Shown piece after piece: positions 8,590 through 17,415 of a stretch of DNA of 64,000 nt (positions are counted from its first letter, which is position 1; every line of letters starts with the position of its first letter). Source of the stretch: DATJGF01 sp035495315 (GTDB lineage: Bacteria; Verrucomicrobiota; Verrucomicrobiia; Limisphaerales; UBA8199); assembly GCA_035495315.1 (NCBI GenBank), contig DATJGF010000061.1:1-64000 (forward strand). Direction: 5' to 3'. Position numbers and translations under genes: made by a program. A model generated the notes under the pieces. That model did not search any database, was not told the origin of the DNA, and saw only the letters and a program-made list of their open reading frames with translations.

Positions 8590-10437
8590 ATGAAATCGTT
8601 GTTGCAGTTCTTAGCCGTCTCCTCACTGTTGGCCTTTCAAACCGCGCTGGGCATCCAAGCCCCAAGCGGGCTGGTCATTCAAGCGGGGGATGGCAGCGTC
8701 GTCTTGCATTGGGAACGAAACCCTGAGCCGAACGTCGGAACTTATCGCGTGTACCGGTCCCTCACCAACAGCGGCCCATTCTCGCTTTTGAGTGCGACTG
8801 CCGCGATCGCTCCTGGGTATTGCGATTTGAATGTGACCAACGGACAGACCAATTTTTATTACGTCACTGCCGTGACCGGCGGCTCAGTGGAAAGCCAACC
8901 CTCGGTGACGAACGCCGCGACCCCGCACTCGTTCGCCAATGACGATGAATTCCTGGATTACGTGCAACAAACGTGTTTCGATTATTTTTGGTACGCGGCA
9001 AATCCGACAAACGGGATGGTGCCGGATCGGAGTGCAAAAGGATCGCCATGCAGCATTGCCGCGGTCGGCTTTGGTTTGACGACGATTGGAATAGGCATCG
9101 ATCATGGTTGGATTGCGCGCACCCAAGGAGTGACGCGGGTGCTGGCGACGCTAAACAGCTTTCTCAACCTGCCTCAAGGCATCAGCACTTTCAACGTCAT
9201 TGGGTATAAGGGTTGGTTCTACCATTTCCTGGATATGAACACCGGCTTGCGCTATACGCCATTCAACACCGAATTGTCGTCAATTGACACGGCGCTGTTG
9301 TTGGGCGGGGTCCTCTACGCGAAGCAATACTTCAACGGCACGAATAGCGACGAAATAGCTATCCGCTCAATGGCCGATGCGATCTTCAATCGCGTCGATT
9401 GGCGTTGGATGACACGGGGAACGGACCTGGTATCGATGGGCTGGAATCCGAGCACGGGTAATTTCCTTAGTGGCAATTGGACTGGGTACAACGAAGCGAT
9501 GATTATTTATTGTCTCGGGCTGGGAGCCGCGAGCAATTCTCTGCCCGCGACTGCCTGGAGCGGCTGGAACCGCGGCTATACCTGGACCACCAATTATGGG
9601 CAAGCTCACGTCCCCTTTCCCTCCTTATTCGTCCACCAATATTCCCATTGCTGGATCGATTTTCAACATGTCGCCGACGGTTACATGAATGCGCACAACA
9701 GCACCTATTTCGAAAACTCGCGCCGCGCTTCGCTGGCGAACTTCGGATACTGCACCAACAATCCGCAAGGGCACGTCGGCTACTCGAGTTTGGTTTGGGG
9801 TTTGACCGCGTGTGATGGTCCGAATGGAATCTTTGGCGGCGTCACCTATCAGGGTTATGCCGCCCGCGGAGCACCGAATGGTTTTGATGATGGTACGCTG
9901 GCACCGACGGCCGCCGGAGGTTCAATCGCGTTTACACCGGAATATTCAGTTCCGACCTTGCGGTATCTTTACACGAATTATGTGCGCAACATCTGGACGG
10001 CTTACGGATTCCGCGATTCGTTTAACCTCGACATATCCTGGTGGGACACCGATGAACTTGGCATTGATCAGGGGCCAATCGTCATCATGATTGAAAACTA
10101 TCGGACGCAGAAGGTTTGGAAATTGTTCATGAAAAACCCCGAAGTCCAAAAAGGTTTGCAGCGCGCTGGCTTTACTTCTGTGTTATCGGTGCCCCTCGGC
10201 TTGCAGGCGCTGATCGCACAAAACAGTTGTACGCTCAGTTGGAATGCGATGACTGGGCGGACCTACCAGGTGGAATACTCGCCGGACCTCGAAACCTGGT
10301 CGGCCTCCCCGACGGGAGAGATAACGGCAACAAATGACTCCATTGCGTGGGCCGATGCAGGACCACCCGACACGGGCAGCGCACCGTTGAATAGCCCTCA
10401 GCGATTTTACCGTGTGCTGCAGTACGGGACACCCTGA
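8590..10437 (+). CDS. Secreted glycoamylase-domain protein (GH144-like)
   Basis: Starting at the ATG at 8590 (MKSLLQFLAVSSLLAFQTALG, a signal peptide) the protein has 615 residues. Residues 22-110 form a fibronectin type III-like domain with repeated conserved Trp/Tyr residues. A glycoamylase-type catalytic domain follows, beginning DDEFLDYVQQTCFDYFWYAAN and continuing through CSIAAVGFGLTTIGIGIDHGW and a C-terminal FRDSFNLDISWWDTDELGIDQG. This family includes GH144 beta-1,2-glucanases, so the substrate is probably a beta-glucan; the exact specificity cannot be read from the sequence. The last 80 residues look like a small Ig-like carbohydrate or attachment module ending in SPQRFYRVLQ. It is expected to be secreted. 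Confidence 0.8.
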   Translation: MKSLLQFLAVSSLLAFQTALGIQAPSGLVIQAGDGSVVLHWERNPEPNVGTYRVYRSLTNSGPFSLLSATAAIAPGYCDLNVTNGQTNFYYVTAVTGGSVESQPSVTNAATPHSFANDDEFLDYVQQTCFDYFWYAANPTNGMVPDRSAKGSPCSIAAVGFGLTTIGIGIDHGWIARTQGVTRVLATLNSFLNLPQGISTFNVIGYKGWFYHFLDMNTGLRYTPFNTELSSIDTALLLGGVLYAKQYFNGTNSDEIAIRSMADAIFNRVDWRWMTRGTDLVSMGWNPSTGNFLSGNWTGYNEAMIIYCLGLGAASNSLPATAWSGWNRGYTWTTNYGQAHVPFPSLFVHQYSHCWIDFQHVADGYMNAHNSTYFENSRRASLANFGYCTNNPQGHVGYSSLVWGLTACDGPNGIFGGVTYQGYAARGAPNGFDDGTLAPTAAGGSIAFTPEYSVPTLRYLYTNYVRNIWTAYGFRDSFNLDISWWDTDELGIDQGPIVIMIENYRTQKVWKLFMKNPEVQKGLQRAGFTSVLSVPLGLQALIAQNSCTLSWNAMTGRTYQVEYSPDLETWSASPTGEITATNDSIAWADAGPPDTGSAPLNSPQRFYRVLQYGTP

Positions 10438-10490
10438 GCGGAACCGTCTAATTGCGGGCAGAGCTGATTAGTGCCAAACTGGGCTTGTTG

Positions 10491-10859
10491 ATGAGTAACA
10501 CTCTCGCGTTAAGGATCGCCGCGATGCTCGGATTTCTCGCAGTCGCGCTGGGCGCCTTCGGTGCTCATGGTCTGAAGGAGCTTCTTACCCGCAACGGCGC
10601 CGCTGCGATTTGGGAAAAGGCGGTGTTTTACCACGTCGTCCACATGGTAATGATGTTTGTGCTTGCGATGCGTCCGCGTTTGCAAACCGGGCCATGGTTC
10701 TGTTTCCTCATCGGGATTCTGCTGTTTTCCGGCTCGCTCTATGTCCTGGCGGTGACCAACCTGCGCTGGCTCGGTGCGATAACGCCTTTCGGCGGTATAA
10801 GCTTTCTCGCCGGCTGGCTGTGGCTGGCAATCTGCGGGGTACCCAAATCGGCGACGTGA
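10491..10859 (+). CDS. DUF423 family small membrane protein
   Basis: Using the ATG at 10491, the product has 122 residues and four hydrophobic helices. The N-terminus LALRIAAMLGFLAVALGAFGAHGLKE and the centre WEKAVFYHVVHMVMM match the DUF423 (YgdD-type) family, including the conserved GAFGAHGL and the His pair. It is an inner-membrane protein whose function is not established. A TTG start at 10452 would add 13 unlikely residues. It appears to stand alone. Confidence 0.87.
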   Translation: MSNTLALRIAAMLGFLAVALGAFGAHGLKELLTRNGAAAIWEKAVFYHVVHMVMMFVLAMRPRLQTGPWFCFLIGILLFSGSLYVLAVTNLRWLGAITPFGGISFLAGWLWLAICGVPKSAT

Positions 10860-10992
10860 AGCGATAGATCGCGGTCCGAGGCATGTGGCCAATTGCAGCG
10901 GCCCTGGACCCACCGCCCGACCGAATGGATTGCCACTTGCACTCACCTTCCTGGTAGCTCTAAATAAGGCTGTCAATGACGCGATTTGAATT

Positions 10993-12423
10993 ATGTTAAC
11001 TCGCCGTTTATTTCTCAAACGCACCGCACTGGCCACCAGCACTCTTACCGCAGCACGGCTGCTACCCGCGCCGGGCTTCTTGGCGGCCGAAAGCCCAAAT
11101 AACAAATTGAATTGTGCCGTCATCGGATGTGGCGGACGGGGTTTGTCTGCCCATATCGATTGGATTGTCAATGAGAGCAAAGACAACCTGGTGGCGATTG
11201 TCGATCCCGACGAAAAGCGCCAGGCTGAGGTGAAAAAGTGGCTGGCGAAAAAGGAAGTCGATGCGGGGAAATTGCAGGTCTTCGCCGACTACCGCGTGAT
11301 GTTTGACAAGATCGCGTCGCAAATCGACGCGGTGTTCGTAGCAGCTCCCAATCACCATCACGCACCGGCTTCGATCCGGGCGATGCAAGCCGGTAAAGGG
11401 ATTTATTGCGAGAAACCGTTGTGTCATGACATCGCCGAGGCGCGGACCTTGCTCAAAATGGCGAGCGAGTCGAAAGCACCAACACAAATGGGCAATCAAG
11501 GGCACTGCGAAGATGGGTACCGACGACTCTGCGAATTTGTCTGGGGTGGAGTGGTGGGGCACATCACGGAGACGCACAGTTGGACGGATCGAGCCAATGG
11601 GGGTGCAGGGCCGCGCCCGCCACATGAGCCGGTGCCGGCTGGACTGCACTGGGACGAATGGATCGGGCCGGCACCTTATCGTGATTATCACACCGATTTA
11701 CATCCACATGAATGGCATGGCTGGTACGATTTCGGGAACGGGTCACTCGGGAATATGGGGTGCCACGTGCTCGACGGAGTATTCTGGGCGCTGAAACTGG
11801 AACATCCCACCAGCGTCGAAATGGAAGAGGTTCGTGATGGCAGCGATGAGCGCTATCCGACCGGCGCTCGTATTCGTTTTGATTTTCCTGCGCGTGGAGA
11901 GATGCCGCCGGTGAAGGTGTATTGGTACGAAGGGCTGCGCAAAGATGCCCCGGAAAGCGCGGTCAGCGGGAGTTTGCACGCGGCCAAAGGAGAAGCGCGC
12001 AACCTGCCGCCCCTATTGCTAGAACTGCGCAAGCAATATCCCGATGACGAACTCGATTCCACTGACAGCGGCAGCCTGTATATCGGTGAAAAAGGGGTAC
12101 TTCATAGCCAAACTTACGGCCAAAAAATGCACCTGGTACCCCGCGAGAAAATGTCTTCCATCACCCAGCCGGCGCGTTCCCTGCCCCGGCCAAAGAATAT
12201 CATGCAAGACTTTCTGGACGCTTGCCGCTCCGGCAAAAAAGAGACGGCTGCCGGCTTCGAATATGGCGCCCGGCTTACCGAATTCACACTCCTGGGCAAC
12301 CTGGCGCAACACGCAGGCATCGGCAAAAAGGTCGAATGGGATGGGCCTAACATGCGCGTGACAAACCTCACGGCGCTAAATGAATGGGTGAAACGGCCCT
12401 ACCGGCAGGGATGGCCGGGATGA
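10993..12423 (+). CDS. Tat-exported Gfo/Idh/MocA oxidoreductase
   Basis: This 476-residue protein begins with a twin-arginine signal, LTRRLFLKRTALATSTLTAA. A Rossmann fold follows (LNCAVIGCGGRGLSAHIDW) and then the family motif KGIYCEKPLCHDIAEARTL, whose EKP lysine is catalytic. The C-terminal half is the alpha/beta domain with WIGPAPYRDYHTDLHPHEWHGW and GNGSLGNMGCHVLDGVFW. It is expected to oxidise or reduce a sugar-type substrate with a tightly bound nicotinamide cofactor in the periplasm. It is one of three such enzymes in the window; the substrate cannot be deduced. The flanking genes (a putative glucanase, a PKD protein) fit carbohydrate use. Confidence 0.92.
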   Translation: MLTRRLFLKRTALATSTLTAARLLPAPGFLAAESPNNKLNCAVIGCGGRGLSAHIDWIVNESKDNLVAIVDPDEKRQAEVKKWLAKKEVDAGKLQVFADYRVMFDKIASQIDAVFVAAPNHHHAPASIRAMQAGKGIYCEKPLCHDIAEARTLLKMASESKAPTQMGNQGHCEDGYRRLCEFVWGGVVGHITETHSWTDRANGGAGPRPPHEPVPAGLHWDEWIGPAPYRDYHTDLHPHEWHGWYDFGNGSLGNMGCHVLDGVFWALKLEHPTSVEMEEVRDGSDERYPTGARIRFDFPARGEMPPVKVYWYEGLRKDAPESAVSGSLHAAKGEARNLPPLLLELRKQYPDDELDSTDSGSLYIGEKGVLHSQTYGQKMHLVPREKMSSITQPARSLPRPKNIMQDFLDACRSGKKETAAGFEYGARLTEFTLLGNLAQHAGIGKKVEWDGPNMRVTNLTALNEWVKRPYRQGWPG

Positions 12424-12552
12424 AGAAATGCGGAGTTCGGAAGGAGCACCGAGCGGTGTGGGTGTTTAAACCGGGGTTGAGGAAAGGCACCTGGTCAGAA
12501 TCCCTTGGCTTGGTTCCTGCTTCCTCAGCATCGATTTTTTGTGGTACAGCGT

Positions 12553-14061
12553 ATGGAAAGGTTAGAACTCCCCCTTTTTCTGTGTCTTGTTTCATTTTCG
12601 TCTCTTGCCGAGCGCATTAACCAGGAGGGACGGATCCTTGGCCCGGCCCCAGTCGTGACCAACTCGATACTGTTCAATACGGCTCAAGTCGATGCGACTC
12701 TTGCCGCGATGCAAATCTTGCCGGTCACCAATGCCTGGAATGAGGACGTCTCGCGGCGGCCGCGTCTGGTCAATTCTGATGCGATGATTTCTCAAATCAT
12801 GGCCGACCTGGCTTCCAGCCGCCGCACGTTGCGTTTGTTCCAGGAAATGAACTTTGCTCTTGTGCCGGACTCGCAGCCGCCAGTGCCGATCACGTTTATC
12901 GACTACCCCGATGAGTCGGATCCCAGTCCTTATCCAATCCCGAGTAATATGCCGATTGAGACCTGGCCGACAGGGACCGGCAACCTGACGCTGCAGCAAT
13001 GGCAACAGGACGTCAATAGCATGGGCGGTGATCGTCATTCTATCGTTGTTCAACCCGGCAACGGGTTTATCTGGGAGACATGGCAAGCCTTGTTGGTCGG
13101 GACGAACTGGCAAGCCTCCAACGGGGCCAAGTTTGATCTGAAGAGCAACGCGTTACGCCCTGCCGGCTGGACCTCAGGTGACGCGGCAGGTTTGCCGATG
13201 TTCCCGGCGCTCGTGCGCTATGACGAGTGCGAGCGCGGCATGGTCGAACACGCCTGCCGCCTGGTGGTTTATCGGACCCGGCGTCAGTACCTGTATCCCG
13301 CCAACCATTACGCCTCGAGCACCCCGGCGACATCAACCAATGTGCCTGCTATGGGCCAGCGCCTCCGACTCAAAGCCGGCTTTGTTATCCCGTCGACATG
13401 GACGAAGGAAGAAAAGGCTGTCTTGCTTGGGCTCAAAAAATACGGCGCCCTGGTCGCCGACAATGGCAATTTCTTTTCGATTTCAATCACGCCGGATGAC
13501 CGCTGGCCGGTTGGCGCATTCGATCATATGTCGAGCATCAGCATTACAAATTTCGAAGTGATCCAATCGACTGGACCGAATGAAGGGCCTCGTTCCCCAG
13601 GCGCCCCCACCGCTAATGCGGGACCGGATCGTTCTGTTGCCCCCGGCAGTCCCCTCCAGCTCGGCGGGTACGTCGGTTATACGGGAGCGCAGCCGGTGAT
13701 CCAGTGGAAACTCTATTCGGGGCCTGGAACCGTGAACCTGGCCAACCCGGCGGTGACGAATACGACCGCGACATTCAGCACGCCCGGGACTTACACATTA
13801 ATGTTAAGCGCCGACGATAGCGTTCACGCGGTTGTCTATGATGCCACCGTGATCACAGTCGGCCAGGCGCTCAACCTGAAGTCCAGTTGCGCGGGAACAA
13901 ACCTGCTGTTGAGTTGGTCCGGAGGAACGGCGCCTTACACGCTGGAGCGTTCGGATGTCTTACCCGCGGCGACCTGGACTCCGGTGCTAACGACGAATGC
14001 TCAGGCGGCAGTTTTGCCCATGGCAACGGGCAGTGCATTCTTCAGGCTCAAAAGTCAATAG
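12553..14061 (+). CDS. Secreted protein of unknown function with PKD-like domain
   Basis: The ATG at 12553 gives a 502-residue protein with a short hydrophobic signal, LELPLFLCLVSFSSLAE. I do not recognise residues 20-330. They contain QPGNGFIWETWQALLVG, a Tyr/Arg-rich stretch around CRLVVYRTRRQYLYPANHY, and a segment TKEEKAVLLGLKKYGALVAD. Residues 345-435 match PKD/Ig-like domains (ANAGPDRSVAPGSPLQLGG and TYTLMLSADDSVHAVVYDA). The final part is a small beta module ending in SAFFRLKSQ, similar to the C-terminal ends of the GH144-like and LamG proteins in this window. It is probably exported. The 130-bp gap upstream shows no clear promoter to my eye. Confidence 0.68.
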   Translation: MERLELPLFLCLVSFSSLAERINQEGRILGPAPVVTNSILFNTAQVDATLAAMQILPVTNAWNEDVSRRPRLVNSDAMISQIMADLASSRRTLRLFQEMNFALVPDSQPPVPITFIDYPDESDPSPYPIPSNMPIETWPTGTGNLTLQQWQQDVNSMGGDRHSIVVQPGNGFIWETWQALLVGTNWQASNGAKFDLKSNALRPAGWTSGDAAGLPMFPALVRYDECERGMVEHACRLVVYRTRRQYLYPANHYASSTPATSTNVPAMGQRLRLKAGFVIPSTWTKEEKAVLLGLKKYGALVADNGNFFSISITPDDRWPVGAFDHMSSISITNFEVIQSTGPNEGPRSPGAPTANAGPDRSVAPGSPLQLGGYVGYTGAQPVIQWKLYSGPGTVNLANPAVTNTTATFSTPGTYTLMLSADDSVHAVVYDATVITVGQALNLKSSCAGTNLLLSWSGGTAPYTLERSDVLPAATWTPVLTTNAQAAVLPMATGSAFFRLKSQ

Positions 14062-14141
14062 GGCCTCCGAACCGTAGCCGAAAGCCTATTGATTAGCCTC
14101 GAGAATTTTGCCTTCGCCCGTGAAGGTTTGGGCACGATCTA

Positions 14142-14651
14142 TTAAAGCCCCATTTTGGCCAGCTCGGCTTCCAGGGCCGTCTGGAACTGCTGCACATCGC
14201 CTGGAGGGGGCCGATAGCCGGTTTGTTGAGGCACGAGCCCAAGCCGTCCAGTCTGGTCGAGGTACCAATCGGCGCGGTTACCATCACTGAAAGTCACTTT
14301 CCCGCTGACCAGGGCACCGGGCCGGGCGAGTTGGTCGACAGAAACAGATACTCCTCCTGGTCCGGCGCCGCCGCCGGGGACCTGGGATGAGGCGGGACTG
14401 GCCTTTGGATCGGAAGCCGTAGCTCGAGAACCAGGGTTTGCAGGACCGCCGCCGGAGAGCACGCTCGGAGTCGGCTTGGGCGTTTCGGCGTCTTTGGGAA
14501 CCAATTTGAGGTCGTCGACCAACAATCTGACTTCCATGTAGGTCATTTTGACCCCGAGTTCAGCGACGAGCCGGTTTTGAATCTCGGCAAGCTTCAGCCC
14601 TTGCTTGATCCACTCAGCTACCTGTTTCCGTTGTGAGTCATCCAGATTCAT
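14142..14651 (-). CDS. Conserved hypothetical protein with Pro/Gly-rich linker
   Basis: From the ATG at 14651 the product is 169 residues. Residues 1-55 are a helical, charged domain (MNLDDSQRKQVAEWIKQGLK...YMEVRLLVDDLKLVPKD) that looks like a helix-turn-helix-sized module. Residues 58-105 are a low-complexity linker rich in Pro, Gly and Ala. Residues 106-169 form a small beta-rich domain with ALVSGKVTFSDGNRADWYLD. I do not assign a function. A TTG start at 14702 would add 17 residues. It is transcribed divergently from the glycosyltransferase at 14842 across a gap of about 190 bp that must hold both promoters. Confidence 0.65.
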   Translation of the reverse strand: MNLDDSQRKQVAEWIKQGLKLAEIQNRLVAELGVKMTYMEVRLLVDDLKLVPKDAETPKPTPSVLSGGGPANPGSRATASDPKASPASSQVPGGGAGPGGVSVSVDQLARPGALVSGKVTFSDGNRADWYLDQTGRLGLVPQQTGYRPPPGDVQQFQTALEAELAKMGL

Positions 14652-14841
14652 AGTTCGGTTGCGATCAATCTCAATCTGTCGCTGGAATTCGCCCCAATTC
14701 AACCTTTTTTTCGGGGTTTACCCCATTGAGAGGACTCTTCTCCTGAAGTCCCTTAAACGGAGAGTGTTAGTCCTCGGGGTCGAACGCGGGAGACGATGCT
14801 CGAACAGCACATGAAGATGGGAACAAACAACTCTTGCCTGT

Positions 14842-16137
14842 ATGTCCTACGCGCCAATTATTACTGAAGCTGCTCTCGCTCCCCGAAAATACAACGATGA
14901 AAAATCTGCTGTTCAACCTGAAAAAAATTTCAAAGTGCGATCTCAGTCACAGCGGATGAAGAATCTGCGTATCCGCTCGTCCGGTGACAAAGCAAATGAG
15001 AATTACCCCATCGTCGTTCACTCACATCTGCGCTGGGATTGGGTATGGCAGCGGCCGCAGCAATTTGTTTCCCGATTAAGCCGGCGCCATCGTGTGCTGT
15101 TTATTGAGACACTGGCGCCGGATCCTCAATTGGCATCACCGCTGGCCCGTTTCCGGACGCTCGAGGATTTTCCGAATCTGACGGTTTTGAGTCTGCAATT
15201 TCCGGCGTGGCGATGGCAAGACGCTGCCTATGTGGATGCGGAACGTCGGCGCCTTGTGCTCGAATTCATCAAGGGACCTGTCGCGGGCCAATTCGAACGC
15301 CCCGTGCAGTGGTTTTACGATCCGATGACTGCTCCAATTTTTATCGGACGCCTGGGAGAACGGCTGACGGTTTACGATTGTATGGACGAGCTATCGAAAT
15401 TCCAGGGGGCTCCCCCAGAAATCCGCCAGCGCGAACAGCAGCTACTGGCGCAGGCCGATGTCGTCTTCACGGGCGGCCGCAAATTGTTCCAAGCCAAAAG
15501 CCGGTTGCACCCCAATTGTCATTTCTATGGGTGCGGCGTCGATGCGACACACTTTGGAAGGGCCCACCAGGAAGCGACTCAATTGCCGCAGGAGTTGGCT
15601 CAGTTGCCGAAGCCTGTGCTTGGCTATTTTGGGGTGATCGACGAGCGCCTGGATTACCAATTAATTGACGCACTGGCGGAAGCCAATCCTGAACAGTCGG
15701 TGGTGATGATCGGGCCGGTGCTCAAAGTGGACGAGCGAGTGTTGCCACGCCGTGCCAACGTGCACTGGCTGGGACAGCGGCCCTACGCGGATTTGCCGGC
15801 ATTCTGCAAAGGATTTGATGTTTGTCTGATGCCCTTTGCACTGAATGAAGCGACGGAGTACATCAATCCGACCAAGGCGCTGGAGTATATGGCGACCGGC
15901 CGACCGATTGTCAGCACGGCAGTGGCCGATGTTGTTCACAATTTTGGACAAGTTGTGCAGATCGCCCGAGATCGCGGCGAGTTCCTTTCGATGTGCCAAC
16001 GCGCTGTGTTGGACCCGGATTGTAGCGCGATTAATCTTGGCCTTAAAATGGCTCGGGAAAATTCCTGGGATTCGATTGTGGAGCGTTTAGAGGGGCATGT
16101 GACCGAGGCACTCCAGCCAGCGGTCGCAAGAACCTAA
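14842..16137 (+). CDS. Glycosyltransferase (GT4-like)
   Basis: This 431-residue protein has a GT-B style layout. The N-terminal domain has IVVHSHLRWDWVWQRPQQFVSRLS and YDCMDELSKFQGAP. The C-terminal donor-binding domain has LPAFCKGFDVCLMPFALNE and YINPTKALEYMATGRPIVST, the usual E-x7-E-like region of GT4 enzymes. The first 50 residues are low in conservation, so the start could be the ATG at 14956. It lies 36 bp before UDP-galactopyranose mutase, so it may transfer galactofuranose or build a galactofuranose-containing glycan; that is inference from the neighbour. It is likely cytoplasmic or membrane-associated. Confidence 0.82.
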   Translation: MSYAPIITEAALAPRKYNDEKSAVQPEKNFKVRSQSQRMKNLRIRSSGDKANENYPIVVHSHLRWDWVWQRPQQFVSRLSRRHRVLFIETLAPDPQLASPLARFRTLEDFPNLTVLSLQFPAWRWQDAAYVDAERRRLVLEFIKGPVAGQFERPVQWFYDPMTAPIFIGRLGERLTVYDCMDELSKFQGAPPEIRQREQQLLAQADVVFTGGRKLFQAKSRLHPNCHFYGCGVDATHFGRAHQEATQLPQELAQLPKPVLGYFGVIDERLDYQLIDALAEANPEQSVVMIGPVLKVDERVLPRRANVHWLGQRPYADLPAFCKGFDVCLMPFALNEATEYINPTKALEYMATGRPIVSTAVADVVHNFGQVVQIARDRGEFLSMCQRAVLDPDCSAINLGLKMARENSWDSIVERLEGHVTEALQPAVART

Positions 16138-16173
16138 CGCAAAGGACAGTCTTGTGGACGAGGAGGCAGAATA

Positions 16174-17394
16174 GTGGACACGTTTGATTATTTAATTGTG
16201 GGAGCGGGATTCGCCGGCAGCGTGTTGGCGGAGCGATTAGCGCGCGGATCGGGCAAACATGTGCTGCTGGTCGACCGACGAGCGCATATCGGCGGCAACG
16301 CCTACGACCATTACGATGATGCCGGTATTCTCGTGCACAAATATGGACCGCATATCTTCCATACCAATTCGAAAGAGGTTTTCCAGTATCTCTCGCGTTT
16401 TACCGAATGGCGGCACTATCAGCACAAAGTACTGGCCAGTGTGGACGGTCAGCTGGTGCCAATCCCAATTAATCTCGACACGATCAACCGGTTGTATGGT
16501 CTCAACCTCAGCGCATTTGAGATGGAGCAGTTTTTGTTGAGCCGCGCGGAACCCAAGCAACAGATCGCTACTTCTGAAGACGTGGTAGTGAGCAAGGTGG
16601 GACGCGAGCTGTATGAGAAATTTTTCCGAGGCTACACACGGAAACAATGGGGATTGGATCCGTCGGACCTGGATGCTCAGGTGACCGCGCGGGTGCCGAC
16701 CCGAACGAACCGTGACGACCGATACTTTACCGACTCCTATCAGTCAATGCCCAAGCACGGCTTCACGCGGATGTTCGCCAACATGTTGGACCATCCTAAT
16801 ATTCGGATTCTGCTGAATACAGATTATCGTGAAATCAAAGAGATCATTCCGTATCGCGAGATGATATATACTGGCCCGATCGATGAATTTTTTGATTACC
16901 AGTTTGGCAAGCTGCCTTATCGCTGCCTGGAATTCCGGCACGAGACATTGAACCAGCCGCAATACCAACCGGTGGCCGTGGTGAATTACCCAAATGACTA
17001 TGAATTTACACGGGTCACTGAATTCAAGCACCTGACTGGCCAGGAGCATCCCAAAACCAGCATTGTTTATGAATTTCCCAAAGCCGAAGGGGACCCGTAT
17101 TACCCGATTCCACGGCAAGAAAATGGCGAGATTTACAAACAATATCTCACCCTGGCGGCGGAGGCCGGCGTGCATTTCGTCGGTCGGTTGGCAACCTATA
17201 AATATTATAACATGGACCAGGTCGTGGCGCAGGCGTTGACGGTCTACTCTCGAATTCTCAATCTCAGCCGAACCGAAGCAGCCAACCTTAGTTGCGATCC
17301 GCCGCTTACAACCGTCACCTTTCCTATCCCGGTAAAACCGAAACGCTCCAGAAGTCTCTCTTCCCGCCGACGCACGATCCTCACCGAGTCTTAA
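16174..17394 (+). CDS. glf: UDP-galactopyranose mutase
   Basis: This 406-residue protein converts UDP-galactopyranose to UDP-galactofuranose with a reduced FAD. Evidence is the N-terminal FAD fold DYLIVGAGFAGSVLAERLA, RRAHIGGNAYDHYDD and KYGPHIFHTNSKEVFQYLS, followed by YTRKQWGLDPSDLDA and YTGPIDEFFDYQFGKLPYR, all typical of Glf. The start is GTG at 16174 with GAGGAGGC a few bases upstream as the ribosome binding site. The last 35 residues are a basic Ser/Arg-rich tail not typical of the family. It sits between a glycosyltransferase and two glycosidases, which points to synthesis or remodelling of a galactofuranose glycan. Confidence 0.95.
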   Translation: MDTFDYLIVGAGFAGSVLAERLARGSGKHVLLVDRRAHIGGNAYDHYDDAGILVHKYGPHIFHTNSKEVFQYLSRFTEWRHYQHKVLASVDGQLVPIPINLDTINRLYGLNLSAFEMEQFLLSRAEPKQQIATSEDVVVSKVGRELYEKFFRGYTRKQWGLDPSDLDAQVTARVPTRTNRDDRYFTDSYQSMPKHGFTRMFANMLDHPNIRILLNTDYREIKEIIPYREMIYTGPIDEFFDYQFGKLPYRCLEFRHETLNQPQYQPVAVVNYPNDYEFTRVTEFKHLTGQEHPKTSIVYEFPKAEGDPYYPIPRQENGEIYKQYLTLAAEAGVHFVGRLATYKYYNMDQVVAQALTVYSRILNLSRTEAANLSCDPPLTTVTFPIPVKPKRSRSLSSRRRTILTES

Positions 17395-17415
17395 GCACTC
17401 AGCGGCAAATGGACC

